64,000 nucleotides of DNA. Source: Cinclus cinclus. Taxonomy: Eukaryota > Chordata > Aves > Passeriformes > Cinclidae. Below the pieces are notes generated by a model. The model did no database searches. It was not told where the DNA came from and was given only the letters and a program-made list of their open reading frames with translations. The translations under genes and the position numbers were made by a program. The stretch covers positions 20,632,704 through 20,696,703 of the forward strand of contig NC_085055.1 of assembly GCF_963662255.1 (NCBI RefSeq). The letters run 5' to 3'. Below are positions 1 to 11,160 of the stretch, piece after piece; positions within the stretch are counted from its first letter, which is position 1, and every line of letters starts with the position of its first letter.

Positions 1-1330
1 TTCATTTCCAAAGCTGACAATGAGCTGCAGTGATGGGAATCAGGAGAAATCCGTGTCCAATACCACAGAGCACACGCTGGACTGTTCTTTTGCTGGGGAT
101 ATTTCCCCAAGAAACCCTTATTTTAGACATAACCCATTACTCAACTTATCAATCCCTAGTTACCCCTCAAATTGCTATATCCCAAATCCATGGGATAGAC
201 TGGATAGCTTAATTTGAAATGTGAAAGCAAGTTGGATATCACTGCTGTGCAAATCAGGTGGAGGGTGGGCTTTTTTTCTGTTCCATGGCTCAACTGGGCT
301 TAAATGAATGAATAAAATCCATTCTGGTAGTTCCCAGTGAGGAATATATTCCTTTGGGAAAAAAAAAAAAGTCCCTCCCAACACTTCATTCATCCCAGAG
401 TGAAGCTTTTTCGTCGAGGGAAATCAGCTAATTTTTTTTCCTCCTCAAAATAGGTCAACTTTGAAATATCAGACATCACATTAGTACTGAAAGTCGAATA
501 GAAATGTTTAGAAAACGTGAGATTCTATATACATATATTTGGAAGTTTAACGAGGTTGTGGATGAAAAGCAAGCACCCAAGATATTTATAATTCAATTAG
601 GCTCAGATTTAGGAGTAGTTCTCGTTCTCTGTAAACTGCATCTCTTTTTCATTTGGAACAATCTCCTTCCTCCATCACAGCCCCTTTTCCCAGCAATGCC
701 TGGGAATATATGGCTGCAGCTGGGAATATATGGCTCTAATAGAGCTGCAATGACTGGAGCTGTACCGTGCCAGCTAACTGCTGTATTTTTCTTTCCCGAG
801 GCTCTCCAGGCATGTTCACAAGGGAATATTGACATTTGGGACCAAGGGATGGAAAACTGGGCTGTGAGCTGCTGGAGCTGTTATCAAGGATATTTATTCC
901 AGCAACTTTCCCCTGCAGGACTTCTCAAGGTTGTGCCTCTTTTTCCCCATTCCCCTTTAAGTGTCCCTCACCACATTTTCCATTAATTACTAAAATAAAT
1001 CTAACAAGATGCTCTCCTTCCTGGGCTTTTTTGGTACCTTTCAGTGTTCCTTCACCTCTCTCTTTGCATCACTGTAAGTAGTGAGCGAGTTCCTACTCTC
1101 ACTCTGGGTTTCCAAACTGTTTATAGAGTAATAAAAAGAGACAATTACAAGTCATTGCCCAGGGATAATGTGCTGATGATTTTATGACTGGACAAACGAT
1201 TGGAACAGCCCACAAATGGTGGTGAGCAGGAAATCTGGGATCTGTTGTGGACAGATCCACCCCCCAGGAGATGAACCCTCAATGCTGGCAATCAAAGCTG
1301 CTGCAAGAACTTCGAGCCATTAAAATTGCT
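1..1330. other. Unique non-coding DNA, no gene seen
   Basis: No recognisable coding exon or transposon. The open frames (up to 160 codons at 504-986) match no family I know and have no flanking signals that would support an exon. An A-run lies near 360-371. The stretch 1120-1200 is AT-rich and free of repeats. A short duplication at 701-735 is listed separately. Confidence 0.7.
701..735. repeat. Two-copy 20-bp-period tandem duplication
   Basis: The 15-mer TGGGAATATATGGCT occurs at 701-715 and again, identically, at 721-735, separated by GCAGC. This is a local duplication in otherwise unique sequence. The duplicated core GAATATATGG resembles but does not match an SRF (CArG) site. Confidence 0.9.
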
Positions 1331-1332
1331 GT

Positions 1333-1366
1333 GGGGATGGGTGGTGGGGATGGGTGGTGGGATGGG
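1333..1366 (+). repeat. G-rich 13-mer tandem repeat, G-quadruplex-type tract
   Basis: The unit GGGGATGGGTGGT is present twice (1333-1345, 1346-1358) and followed by GGGATGGG. The tract has six runs of three or four G, with loops AT, TGGT, AT, TGGT, AT. That meets the usual four-run rule for an intramolecular G-quadruplex on the plus strand. Whether it folds or functions is unknown. Confidence 0.85.
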
Positions 1367-3846
1367 CATTGTTTCTTTCGGAGGGAAAGAGGTAAAGAAC
1401 TTTTGGAAGGTGTTTGGAAGTTCATCCTGCTCAGAGTGAGTGTGAGGGACCACCAGCACTGCTCATGTTCAGGTCCACATGGCCAACAGCTGGGGCCTGG
1501 GGATTCCTGGAAAAACAAAGATTAAAGGGTGTTAATGCTTTCAAGCAGACAGCGATCATCCCAGAGATAACAAAGGGATTAAGTTTCTCCAGGCACTTGA
1601 GCAGTGACCCAGCTTTGAAGCTGCTGCTGGATGGTGACTCTCTGCTTGCTCCCACCTGTAGGATGACATTCCCCATCCTCGCCACCCCAAACCCTGGGGA
1701 TTCCATTATTTGTGTTTTTAAGCCTATATCTATAGCTGGTTTAGTTCCCACCCAGTGAATTTTCCTGCTCTTCTGTGATTCCATAGGCACAACAGGAAAT
1801 AATTTCAGATTTAAAGCGTGCCCCCAACCACTGAACATGGAAAACTGCTGCCATGGAAATGATTACAATTGTCAAAAATTCAGGAGTCAGCTGCTCACCT
1901 GTCTGAAACCATTTCAAGGTGATGTTCCCATTGACCCTCTCTAGGAGCAGAACATCATCTCAGCACTATCTTCTCTCCACTGAAGTGGAGCTCAGTGGAT
2001 TGACTGGAGAGGTCTCACTCTGCCCATCTCCCGTGAGGAGGGATGAGCTGCACCTCTCCCAAACCCGCAGCAGATCCAGACCTCAGAGTGGGCAGGAAGC
2101 CATGGAACTGGGAGTAGCTGTTTGCAGCTGCCAGGACCTCCCATTTGTGTGCTAGTGATGCAGATAGAATCTCATAAACCGGTTTCCATCCTGCTTTACT
2201 GTAGATTTAATGATCGGAGGAAGAACTTGGCTGTTTATTAAAACATTAGACAGTAAAATTTAACAATGGACAATAAAGGCTTTTGTTTTTCCATCCTTCT
2301 GATTGTTAAAGTATCACCACGTTGGGCTGGAGAGGGAGCTGCTCCCAATCCCTGAATCCAGAAGGACAGAGTGAGCTGTGATGTGACTGGGCACGAGGAG
2401 GAAGTTGGCACTGCTGCTTCCATGCGTGGCAAATCCAATATCTGAGCAAGGACAGGGCCACATCCCTAAGGCTGGCTGGACAGTGACAATGTCAGTGACA
2501 GCAGGGCTGGCGCAGCACAACTCCTCCAAAGCCTCTGCACTGTTCATCAGCAGGATTAACTCTGGATCTTGCCTGAGGTGCTGCTTCCTCACCCACTTCC
2601 CTCCCTGTCTGGCAGAGGCATCCCTGCTAAGGGGTCCTGGAGGGACCCAAGTTCTCCAGCTGCTGCATGGGGATGGAGAATGGACAGTCCCTGCCAGTCT
2701 TCTCTCCCTGTATCTGGGTGTGAGAACACCTTCAGGCATTCATGGGTGTAGCTGGCACCTTGCTGTGAGCCGTGGAAGTGGCTCCTTAGGGTTGGTAGGG
2801 AGGGGTTTGCAATTTCTGTGGAGTTTCCTCCTGGTACCACCTTTTCAGGCTGGTTCCTGTGCTGAGCTGGCTGGCCTGGCTTCTCCTGGGGGCAGAGGAG
2901 AAAACCAGGACTTTATAGGGTTACTCATCCTGTCCAAAGAATGTTCAGCCAGACTCCAGAGGGCTCTGGAGACCTCTGCACATTTTCCAGCGGGGCTCCA
3001 GGGGAATTTTCTTGAACATAGACAGGAAAATGCAATGAGGAAAATCTTGCCTCAGACCCTAAACCACACAGTATGTCCTTCAGCATCCAACTCCTTTGGC
3101 TCCCTGCAGGAGAGCCCTGCAATCTGAGCAGCTCTGCTGAGGACTGGTGGGATTCTTGCACCTTTTGGAGTTCTCGGAGTCCTGGGCAAGCCCACAGCAG
3201 GGTGCCTTCCAGCTGCAGTCTCAGTGTTGGCACAGGTTCCCATCCAGTGGGAATCTGTGAGTCACATTGGAGGGTCAGAGATGTAGGGCAGGTGTAGGAG
3301 AAGCTCATCCCTCTCCTTTGTGCTGCATTGGGGTGTGAAATCCAAGTCTTACTTCCCTTGGGAACTTTAGCCAAGGGACCAGACCCCAAATGTGAAGGCC
3401 AGGCAAGACTTTGTGTCTTTGCTGAGCTTGGAGGGGAACGAGGGATGGGAAACAAGATGAGGACATGTCAAGGTGAGAAAGAGAGCATTGATTGTCCATG
3501 GTCCTGGCATGCACCAAGATTTGTACAAGTTCAGAACACTTTGGGCACTGAACTCTTCTCTGAGCCCTCCAAAACCACTTTCAAAGTTGCCAGGAGTGAA
3601 GGTGAACCAAGAGCCTTCTCCAGTGGAGTCTGGGAAGCAATGATCCCTTTGCACTGGAGGCAGGAATCACAGGTAAAGCCCTCCAGGGATGCGTGGCAGG
3701 GCTTTTGCTGCCTTGTGCACAAAAAATGTGGGAAGGGGAGCGGGCAGAAAAGTAAAGTTTGCCAGGACATGGCACTGCTCAGGACAGGACCAGCAAAAGG
3801 TGACTGCAAAGAAGCTTTGCAGCATAATGAGGACTTGGGATGATGT
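1367..3846. other. Unique non-coding DNA, no gene seen
   Basis: GC-moderate unique sequence. It includes the longest open frame that is not built from a satellite and has no recognised repeat (2405-3127 plus, 240 codons). I recognise no domain in it. Its composition (rich in Gly, Ser, Leu) is that of random translated avian DNA, and overlapping open frames occur on both strands at the same place, so I do not call it a gene. Confidence 0.65.
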
Positions 3847-3905
3847 AGAACCATGAGATATCCTGAGCTGGAAGGGACCCACAGGGATCACCGAATCCAA
3901 CAGAT
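3847..3905 (-). mobile_element. CR1 LINE 3'-end fragment
   Basis: The plus strand reads as the reverse complement of a CR1 3' end: a degenerate tail (GAACCATGAGATA) followed by TCCTGAGCTGGAAGGGACC and a decayed continuation. Only the last 50-60 bases are recognisable. It shares its 3' end with the fragments at 25.6, 49.8 and 51.5-51.9 kb, which differ from the more common class in this window. Confidence 0.75.
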
Positions 3906-5139
3906 TAATTGTTGCCAACTGCTCATGAAGAAAACCAACAGGAGCTGCATCTGTGTGGTCCAAACGAGCTGCCAGCCCTCTGGGAGGAGTCTGGAGAGGC
4001 ATCACAGGACACTCCTGGGAATGTCAGCAGGAATATCCACAAAGGCAAAGGCAGAGTGAGGAGTTACTGGGGGGGGGGAAATGGAGCAGCAAACAAATCC
4101 CACTGGATCCATCCCAGAGCACCCAGTGGGTGCTGTGAGCAGTCCCAGTATCCCTGTGTCAGGCAGGGATGGTGTCTCACGGACCAGGAACAGTGTGAGA
4201 GGAAAGCACAGCTACCTGTGGCAGCAGCAGGACCTCAGGGGACAGGAGACCTGGATCTGAGAGACTGAAGGGGCGAAACATAGGAAGCAAGTGGCTTGGA
4301 GGAGGTAGATGTGGGACTGTCCCCCTGCTACAGCCAGGGCTGATACTGGATAGAGACCCCAAACTTGGCTCCTACATTTGGCACTTCAGACCTGTGGCAG
4401 CACCCAAAACACAGAAAAATGAGGGGACATTAGGGCATCCTGATCAGAGGCACTCCAGGACAGTGAGCCCCACGCTGCTCCCTGTCCTTGTCCTGGCCAT
4501 TCCCAGCCAGCCCCTCATGCTCGGGGGTAGCAGGAATGTGCCCCTGGACATCACATTGTCACCTGGGCTGCACCAGAACACGAACTTCAGCCCTAGGAGA
4601 CTTAGATGGGCTCAGCCTCCCTCCTCAGCCCTGGAAAATCTTAAGGATTAAATTTTGACCCCAGTGAAAACAGCTGAGCATTTTCTGGTTGAGTCCGGTG
4701 GGTTGGAATTTAATTCCCCGGTTTAAAGCCTCTTTAAAAGCAGCTGTGATATATAACCAGTCTTCTCAGCCTCTAAATACCTCAACAAGATTGGCAGCGC
4801 TCCAGCAGGGCCATGGGCATGATTACCTGCAAATCCATAGGTCAGGAGAGAAACTGGGGAGCCCGGCTGGGGCAGAGCAGAGCAGAGCAGCAGAGCTGGA
4901 ATTGCCTCTGCTTGTGGCTGTGGCATGCAGGAAAAGCTGGAAAGGAAGGATTTCACCTTCTCTTTTGAACCCCAAAATTGCTGTTGTGATATTCCTGTTT
5001 GTGCTTACCCTTTTGGAGGATGTTTTGCACATATATTTATGTACATAGACACACACACACACCTCCCCATGGGTACTCACACCACGATGCATCTCCTCAG
5101 CCTGCAACCCTCCATATGCTGCTAAAAAAACCAGATAAA
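3906..5139. other. Unique non-coding DNA with a G10 run
   Basis: No gene seen. It contains a run of ten G at 4069-4078 and a short CA run at about 5049-5064. The rest is unique. Open frames of 85-119 codons lie on both strands without recognisable domains. Confidence 0.65.
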
Positions 5140-5760
5140 AATAAAGAAAATTAAGTCCCTTATCATTGATAAATCATCAGAAACTAATATTAGAGCTGCT
5201 GGACGATTTCCCCCCTGAACTATCCCCACTCCACGATCCTAACGCGATGATTCTTCCCGCAGCTCTTTACATTCTGTTATTTATAAGAAACAATGTTCAG
5301 CCCTCCCCTGACAGCATTTGCAGGGCTGCGGAAAGCAGTGCGGCAGAAAGGTGGGAGAACAATTTTGGTGATGTTTCCATAGCTACCTAGCTGCTAAATG
5401 TGGTTTATTCCATTTTAAAGTCACCCAACACACACACACACACACACACACAGAGAGAGAGGGATGCACGCAGCCCTCCCCTCGCACACGCAGGCACAGG
5501 GAATGCAGCCCCTCATCCCTGCACTGCCTATTCCAGCCTAATCTGCCTGGGATTTGTATATTTAAAGGGCTGCTTGCTGCCTAAATCAGTGGCTGGATAC
5601 AGCAGGAGGATAAACATATTGTTTCTCGCTCGTTCTCCTCTCCGACGTGTGTGTTCCAGTCGCTCCCTGTAATATTATTACGGATATTTTTCCCCAGCCG
5701 CGGTGCGCCAGGGAAGTCGGAGGTAGGAGGGTGTCCTCTCGTGGTCCGTGGCATCTTTGC
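5140..5760. promoter_or_regulatory. AT-rich, CpG-bearing island; candidate conserved element
   Basis: Repeat-free except for the CA/GA microsatellite in its middle. The left half (5140-5400) carries GATAAATCATCAG-type words and unusual CpGs (AACGCGATGATT). The right half (5560-5760) has more CpGs than most of the window. At 5690-5724 a pyrimidine-rich stretch ending CCCCAG precedes 25 bases and then GAG|GTAGGA, which looks like an acceptor/donor pair. I infer an enhancer or, less likely, a small untranslated exon. No core promoter motif is clear. Confidence 0.3.
5428..5461. repeat. (CA)12 / (GA)4 microsatellite
   Basis: Twelve CA units (5429-5452) run directly into four GA units. It is a compound dinucleotide microsatellite and likely polymorphic. 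Confidence 0.95.
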
Positions 5761-6429
5761 AGCCTCAGAGCTGGGAAGAAAAGAAGGGGGAAAGGGGTAC
5801 CTTGGAAGAGGGTGGGCATTTTAGGGGAAAACCTCTTTGGCTGGAGTTTCCGAATTCGGGGATTGTGTTCAAAACCATCTCAGCACCTCCCTGATACCGC
5901 GAGAGAAATCCCCCCCGGGCTTGCTGTGCACATCCTTAAGGGAGCAGCTGGGGGTCACTGGCCACGCTCAGTTTTCCAAGCCCATCCCTGGAAACAGGAG
6001 GAAGATGAGGCAAGGGGAAGGGGATGGGTGGTCCCAGCTTTCCAGAGCAGAGGAAATCTGCAGGGACCCGTGTCTGAGCCGGCTGCACGGATTCTTCCCA
6101 GCCCTGCTACCAAAGGAGACCTGGATCTTGGGATCTGGAGAGACTTGCAGGGCTCATCCTGCTGCCTCTGTAGGGCTGAGCCCTCTCCCACCCACAAAGC
6201 ATTTTCCAGTCCCTTCCAGTATGTGATTCCCAGTGCTGCACTGGTATCCCCTGGTCTCTGCCAAAGGAGACAGGGAAATGCTGGAAGCAGGACAAAGAAA
6301 CAGATGCAGGCAGGGACAACAGGCAGAGAGTCCATCATAAAATAGAAGAAGACGTGCCCAGCAGGAATTCCTGACTCAAGGTTTATCTGAATGTAAATTA
6401 GATGTAAATGATGGGAATCTTTACTCAGA
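5761..6429. other. Unique non-coding DNA, no gene seen
   Basis: Unique sequence between the 5.1-5.8 kb island and the next CR1. An open frame of 232 codons crosses 5647-6345 plus, but it has no recognisable domain and overlaps a 164-codon frame on the other strand. Confidence 0.6.
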
Positions 6430-6624
6430 GTGGGGTTCAGCCCTGGCACAGGTTGCCCAGAGAAGCTGTGGCTGCCCCTGGATCCCTGGAAGAGTCCAAG
6501 GCCAGGTTGGACAGGGCTTGGAGCACCCTGGGACAGTGGAAGTCATCCCTGCCCATGGCAGGGGGTGGGACTGGGTGAGTTTTAAGATCCCTTCCAGCCC
6601 AAACAATTTAATGATTCTGTGACT
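6430..6624 (+). mobile_element. CR1 LINE 3'-end fragment
   Basis: This is the last ~195 bases of a CR1. It begins near CCTGGCACAGGTTGCCCAG, passes through GAGAAGCTGTGGCTG and GGACAGGGCTTGGAGCA, and ends TTTAATGATTCTGTGAC. CR1 integrates by target-primed reverse transcription and is usually 5'-truncated, as here. The tail is intact, so the insertion boundary lies close to 6624. Confidence 0.92.
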
Positions 6625-7689
6625 ATAAATGAGGAAGATAAGTAACATGCAAACATCTGAGGAGAGCAGGCTGCTGTCCATCCATCCTGCCTGTGATTCT
6701 AGCCCCTGTTCCCTCCCGTACTGTCACACCACAACTCCTGCAAATCCCGTGTGACACAGCCACGGTTGGTGGTTTTTGTCCAGAGCACACACTGGAGTGA
6801 GGCAGCCACAGCTTTTCCTGAGAATGGCACAGGATCTGTCCCTCTGCTGCATCCCGAGGGCCCCTGCAAGCCCCTTCCAGGGATGTTCTGCTGTAAATCT
6901 GTCCCATAGAAAAATCTCTCCTGAAGTCAAGGATTTTTGTCACAGTTTTTATTTTCTTCCTCTGCCTGGCAGAAAAAGGGGAGTGAAAAGCACTGCTGAA
7001 ATCGTGTTTTATTTGTGTTTGTCATCAGGTACAAAGCAAATAAATCATCATTGGGAAGGAAAGGCACCTCTGACCATCCCTCATCTGCTCCACCATCCTT
7101 TTGTTTTGCAGATTCCCTCTGCTGCAGGAAGTTGCCTGGGGTCTGCCAAATTGCCAGGCACAGTCAGGCACAGATCCATCCCTCTGGAGTGCCCCAGCTG
7201 AACGGGAGTGGGGAGGAAGCAGATTCCTTTGGGATCACTGGGATTCAGCTCAGCCCAGCTGCAGAGAGGCTGCATCTGCAGGGATCTCACATCTGGGATA
7301 ACCTGGCTCAGGAATCAGGCAGGTTTAATTGGGCTGGCTCTATTCCTCCCCAGGCACAGCCCTGACTCTTCCTGGCTTTGATGCTCCCACCTTTCTTTGG
7401 GAGCCCTTTCCATAGAGCCCAGCACAGACCCAGCCAATTTTGCCATGGATCCCTTTTTCTTCCCAAGTTTGCTCCAGCTGTGAGCAGCTGCAGTGCTGGC
7501 TCTCATCCTTCCAGCTGCCCTCCCCAAAGTCACATCCCTTCACAGATCCCATTTCCCACCTGGTTGCCATATTTATCACATCTTCTGCCAGGGGGGAACA
7601 GAACCATAGGGGCTGGGGAGCTGGGCAGGTCCCAGAAATTCTCTCTGCCCTAGGCTGATCCCCACCTTGGATGCCAACAAAGAGATCTG
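6625..7689. other. Unique non-coding DNA, no gene seen
   Basis: Unique sequence, moderately GC-rich. Open frames of up to 141 codons show no family I recognise. No repeat or motif cluster stands out. Confidence 0.65.
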
Positions 7690-8224
7690 GATTCTGCCCC
7701 TCTGCCCTGGTCAGGTGAGACCCCACCTGCAGAGCTGCCCCAGCCCTGGGGCCCAGCACAGGAAGGGCCTGGAGCTGCTGGAGAGAGTCCAGAGGAGGCA
7801 CCAGGATGAGCAGAGGATGGAGCAGCTCTGCTGGGAGGAAAGGCTGGGAGAGTTGGGATTGTTCAGCCTGAAGAAGCCTTAGGGTGATCTGATTGTGGCT
7901 TTTCAGTCCTTGAAAGTTCTGACAAGAAAGATGGAGAGAGACTATTTCCAAAGGTCTGGAGTGCCAGGACAAGGGGGAATGGCTTCCCATTGACAGAGAG
8001 CAGCTTTAGATGGGATATTGGGAATAAAACCTCCTGGCTATGAGAGGGGTGAGGCCCTGGCACAGAGAAGCTGTGGCTGCCCCTGAATCCCTGGAAGTGT
8101 CCAAGGCCAGGTTGGACAGGGCTTGGAGCATCCTGGTCTAGTGGAAGGTGTCCCTGCCCATGGCAGGGGCTGGAATGGGATGAGTTTTAAGGTCCCTCCC
8201 AACCCAAACCATTCCATGATTCTC
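7690..8224 (+). mobile_element. CR1 LINE, longest fragment in the window
   Basis: About 535 bases covering the end of ORF2, the 3' untranslated region and the tail. Landmarks in order are GGAGCTGCTGGAGAGAGTCC, GGGATATTGGGAATAAAAC, GAAGCTGTGGCTGCC, GGACAGGGCTTGGAGCA and a tail ending CCATGATTCTCTGG. Between CACAG and AGAAGC nine bases (GTTGCCCAG) present in sister copies are missing. The loss is bounded by CAG on both sides, so a slippage deletion is likely. Confidence 0.93.
7766..7882 (+). pseudogene. Remnant of CR1 ORF2 C-terminus
   Basis: The plus frame reads a stretch containing ERVQRR and then ERLGELGLFSL before a stop. This is the extreme C-terminal end of the CR1 ORF2 protein (endonuclease plus reverse transcriptase; both catalytic domains lie upstream and are absent here). 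It is too short to have activity. It is a fossil within the CR1 at 7690-8224. Confidence 0.75.
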
Positions 8225-9129
8225 TGGAAATGAATTTAACTCCAAGAAAAGCCTCAGCAGCTCCTGACTGGGTTATTTTCTGCACAAGCAGCTGGCCAAG
8301 AGATGCCATCACTGATGTCCAGTTTGTGACCAAGGGATGGACACGCTCATTAGTGGCTTGCCTTGGAATTCCAGGACATTTCTCTTTATTGCTTTCTCTC
8401 AGACCAGTAGGGGAGGGCAATCAATGGATTCCCTGTGGCCACAGAGTTCTCCTGGGCCATCATTATGGGTGATTATCAGCAATCACCATGTCACTGTTCC
8501 CAAGACAGGTATTGCTGGCTCTGTACTGGTCTCCTTTCTTGTCCAGCCCCCAACAGGCAGGTGCTGGAGGTCAGGGGGGTTTTGTGGCTCTGTGGTGACA
8601 GGGAATATCTGAACTCTCCAATATCAGCCAGGGATTGCCCTGCAGGCCCCTCTCTAGCCAAAACAGCAGGACAGAAACATTTCCTGCTGCCTTTCCTGCC
8701 TCTGCCAGCACTGGCACCAGGCATGAGACTCGTGGGACCTGGCAGGACCCTGCTTTGTCTTTCCTGCTGTGGGAAAGGGACAGGTCTCCATCCCTGTGCC
8801 CTGGGAAATACTAAAAGCTGCCTCCATTCAGCAAAGTCACAGCTGCCTGAAACATTCCTCCAGCCCTGCTCTCTAAGATTAAGGAAGGTTTTTTTTGGTA
8901 TTTTTTTTTTTTAATGAGTTCAATGTTTTACAGCTCAAATTCAAATAGGAGCTTAAGAGCTTAAACAATGAAACATAAGGATGTGCTGGCAGGGCTGGGC
9001 TGTCTCCTCTCCTCTTTGCAGCTCTGCTTGGCATCAGCCTGGGCAGAAAAACACCTGTGTCTGCCTACCACAAGCTGAGCAGCCTTGCCAGGCGTTTCAC
9101 TCCCTTGTGGGAGGTAGAACAAGTGGGAA
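8225..9129. other. Unique non-coding DNA, no gene seen
   Basis: Unique sequence. It has a T-rich patch at about 8888-8914, and from 8915 to 8965 it is AT-rich. A 159-codon open frame at 8435-8914 has no recognisable domain. Confidence 0.65.
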
Positions 9130-9441
9130 GAGCTTTAGGAAAGCTGGTGAGGGACTTGGGACAAGGGCCTGGAGTGACAGGACAAGGGGGAATGTATTCC
9201 CACTGCTAGAGGGCAGGGTTAGGTGGGGTATTGGGAAGAAATCCTTCCCTGTGAGGGTGGTGAGGCCCTGGCACAGGTTGTGGCTGCCCCTGGATCCCTG
9301 AAAGTGTCCAAGGCCAGGTTGGACAGGGCTTGGAGCAACCTGGGATAGTGGAAGGAGTCCCTGCCCATGGCAGGGGTTGGGACTGGATGCGCTTTAATGT
9401 CCCTTACAATTTAGGACATTTTGTGACGATTCTGTGATTCC
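9130..9441 (+). mobile_element. CR1 LINE 3' fragment with internal deletion
   Basis: It begins around GGTGAGGGACTTGGGACAAG, runs through GTATTGGGAAGAAATCCTTC and GGACAGGGCTTGGAGCAACC, and ends GATTCTGTGATTCC. Relative to its neighbours, 13 bases (GCCCAGAGAAGCT) are missing between CACAGGTT and GTGGCTG. This is the same segment that is partly lost in the copy at 7.7-8.2 kb, but with different breakpoints. Confidence 0.92.
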
Positions 9442-10869
9442 AGTGGGGTTGTGCAATCCTAAACCCACTGATCCAATCTGTCCAGCAGCCCCTTCTGTGC
9501 CTTCTCCCTCTGCCCTGCTGCCATCTCTGTCTTTGTTGGAGTGCCCAAGGCATTTTAGGAAGTTGCTCTTGTCGGGCACGTTCAGAGTTGGTGGGGGGAT
9601 AATGGGGAGGGTGAAGTGTGCGTGCACGAGGAGCAACCCAAGCACTGCCATCCCCAGCCTGGTTCCAGCTGGATGGACCTGCCTGAAAATGATTGCAGGT
9701 TTGCCCAGGAGAGCTTTGTGGCTATTCGGTGCTGGTGATCAGGGCTGTCTGCTCTTTCACTTGGATGCTTCCCAGTCCCAGTGAAGCCTTGCCATCCATC
9801 TCCTCCACCTTGGTCCCTCTTGGTTGGTCTCCTCCACCCTTGACCACCTGTCCCTGTCTTTCTCCCTCTCCCTCTCCCTCTCCCCAGTCACCATGGGAAG
9901 CATCAATGGTGCAAGAAGCCAAAGGAAGGCCAAAAGAAAGCTCAGGAATCAGGAAAGGGGCTGTCCCTGCTCACCACAACCTATGGAAACACAGCTGCCC
10001 CCTTACTGTGTTATCAGGGCAGAGAACTGACCATGTCTCAACTCTGGATGGAAATACAAGCAGAAGAAAGGATGCTGCTCCCCTGGAAGGAGGGAGACTC
10101 CTCCCAGGCTCCTGGAGCAGATCCCCAGCTGGTGTAAATAAAGAAGTGCCAGACTGGTTTGCACAAGCTGCAGCTGCTGAAAAATGCTTTTCCAAATCTT
10201 TTTCCTGATGACATTAGTTTTCCTCTCCTATCTTGCTCCAACTCTGAATGCCATCACTAAAATCCACGTGTCCTGCCCCACCGTGCCCCTTGCAGCCCAT
10301 TTGGGGAGCAGCAGGGTGGCTGGGGAAAATCAGACCTGGAGTCAGTTCAGATCCAGTGCTGCCCTGCCCAGGGATAAAGCTGACCTGTTCTCCTTGCCAG
10401 CACCCCTCCTCCAGAGCACTCACCAGGCATCCCTCAAAGGCTGATGGAGCAGCAGCTGCTGGATGTGCCAGATGGAGCTGGAAGGAGCCCATCATCCCAA
10501 GGGTTGGCTCTGCAGCAGCTCCTTTGCTGTCCCCACTGGTGCCTTTGGTGGGACAGTGACCTGGGGACAGGGCACTGACCTGGGCTGGAGGCAGCACCCC
10601 AAAACTCTCTCTTAGGTGAGCTGGTGTTTAAAGCTGTCTCCCTCAAAGTCAGCCATCTGTGCTGTTTTCTCTGGGAGTGATAAACACTTAAGGGTCACCT
10701 GCTTCCTTTAATCTCCTCTGGCTCGTATTCATCTGAGCTGCACATCATATTAATTATGTTCCTTTTATTCCTGCCCATGCCAGCACAGAGGGATCATTAC
10801 TGCTGCTGCTTCCTCTTTTTATTGTCTGGATGCTTGCAGTCACCAGCTCTGGAATCCTGCACCACGAGA
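9442..10869. other. Unique non-coding DNA with a short pyrimidine repeat
   Basis: No gene seen. At 9861-9884 the hexamer TCTCCC is repeated four times. From 10680 onward the sequence becomes AT-rich and leads into the island at 10.87 kb. Confidence 0.65.
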
Positions 10870-11160
10870 GGACACTTTGCTGATCACCTTCCTTCATTAA
10901 GAAAACTTAATTTTAGTGCTGATGGGAAATTGGATTAAAGAAAATAAACCACCCAAAAACAGCCATAAGGTTTCTCGTTGGATTAAATATTAAAATTAAT
11001 AATCCAGTGCTCCATTCAGCTCTGTATTTATGTTAATATTTAATTAAATAACAGCCCGTGGTTTAGAACATTTTCCCATTTGTTTAAAGCTCCAGATGAA
11101 ATTGCAATTTGTGCCTAAATTGGAGCAATATGGAGCTAACTGGGTTATGCTAATGAGGAG
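10870..11160. promoter_or_regulatory. AT-rich motif-dense island; candidate enhancer
   Basis: About 290 bases without repeats, dense in ATTA/TAAT homeodomain cores. They include the 14-bp perfect palindrome TATTTAATTAAATA (11037-11050) and ATGCTAATGAG at 11147-11157, a close match to the composite octamer/TAATGARAT site bound by POU factors. These motifs are common in long-range developmental enhancers. Function is inferred from composition only. Confidence 0.35.

Noticed and set aside
2405..3127. 240-codon plus-strand open frame
   Set aside because: No recognisable domain, no splice or initiation context, and overlapping open frames of similar length on the minus strand. Expected from GC-moderate, stop-poor DNA.
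5647..6345. 232-codon plus-strand open frame near the 5.1-5.8 kb island
   Set aside because: No family resemblance; the possible splice pair at about 5699/5724 would cut it; overlapping minus frame of 164 codons.
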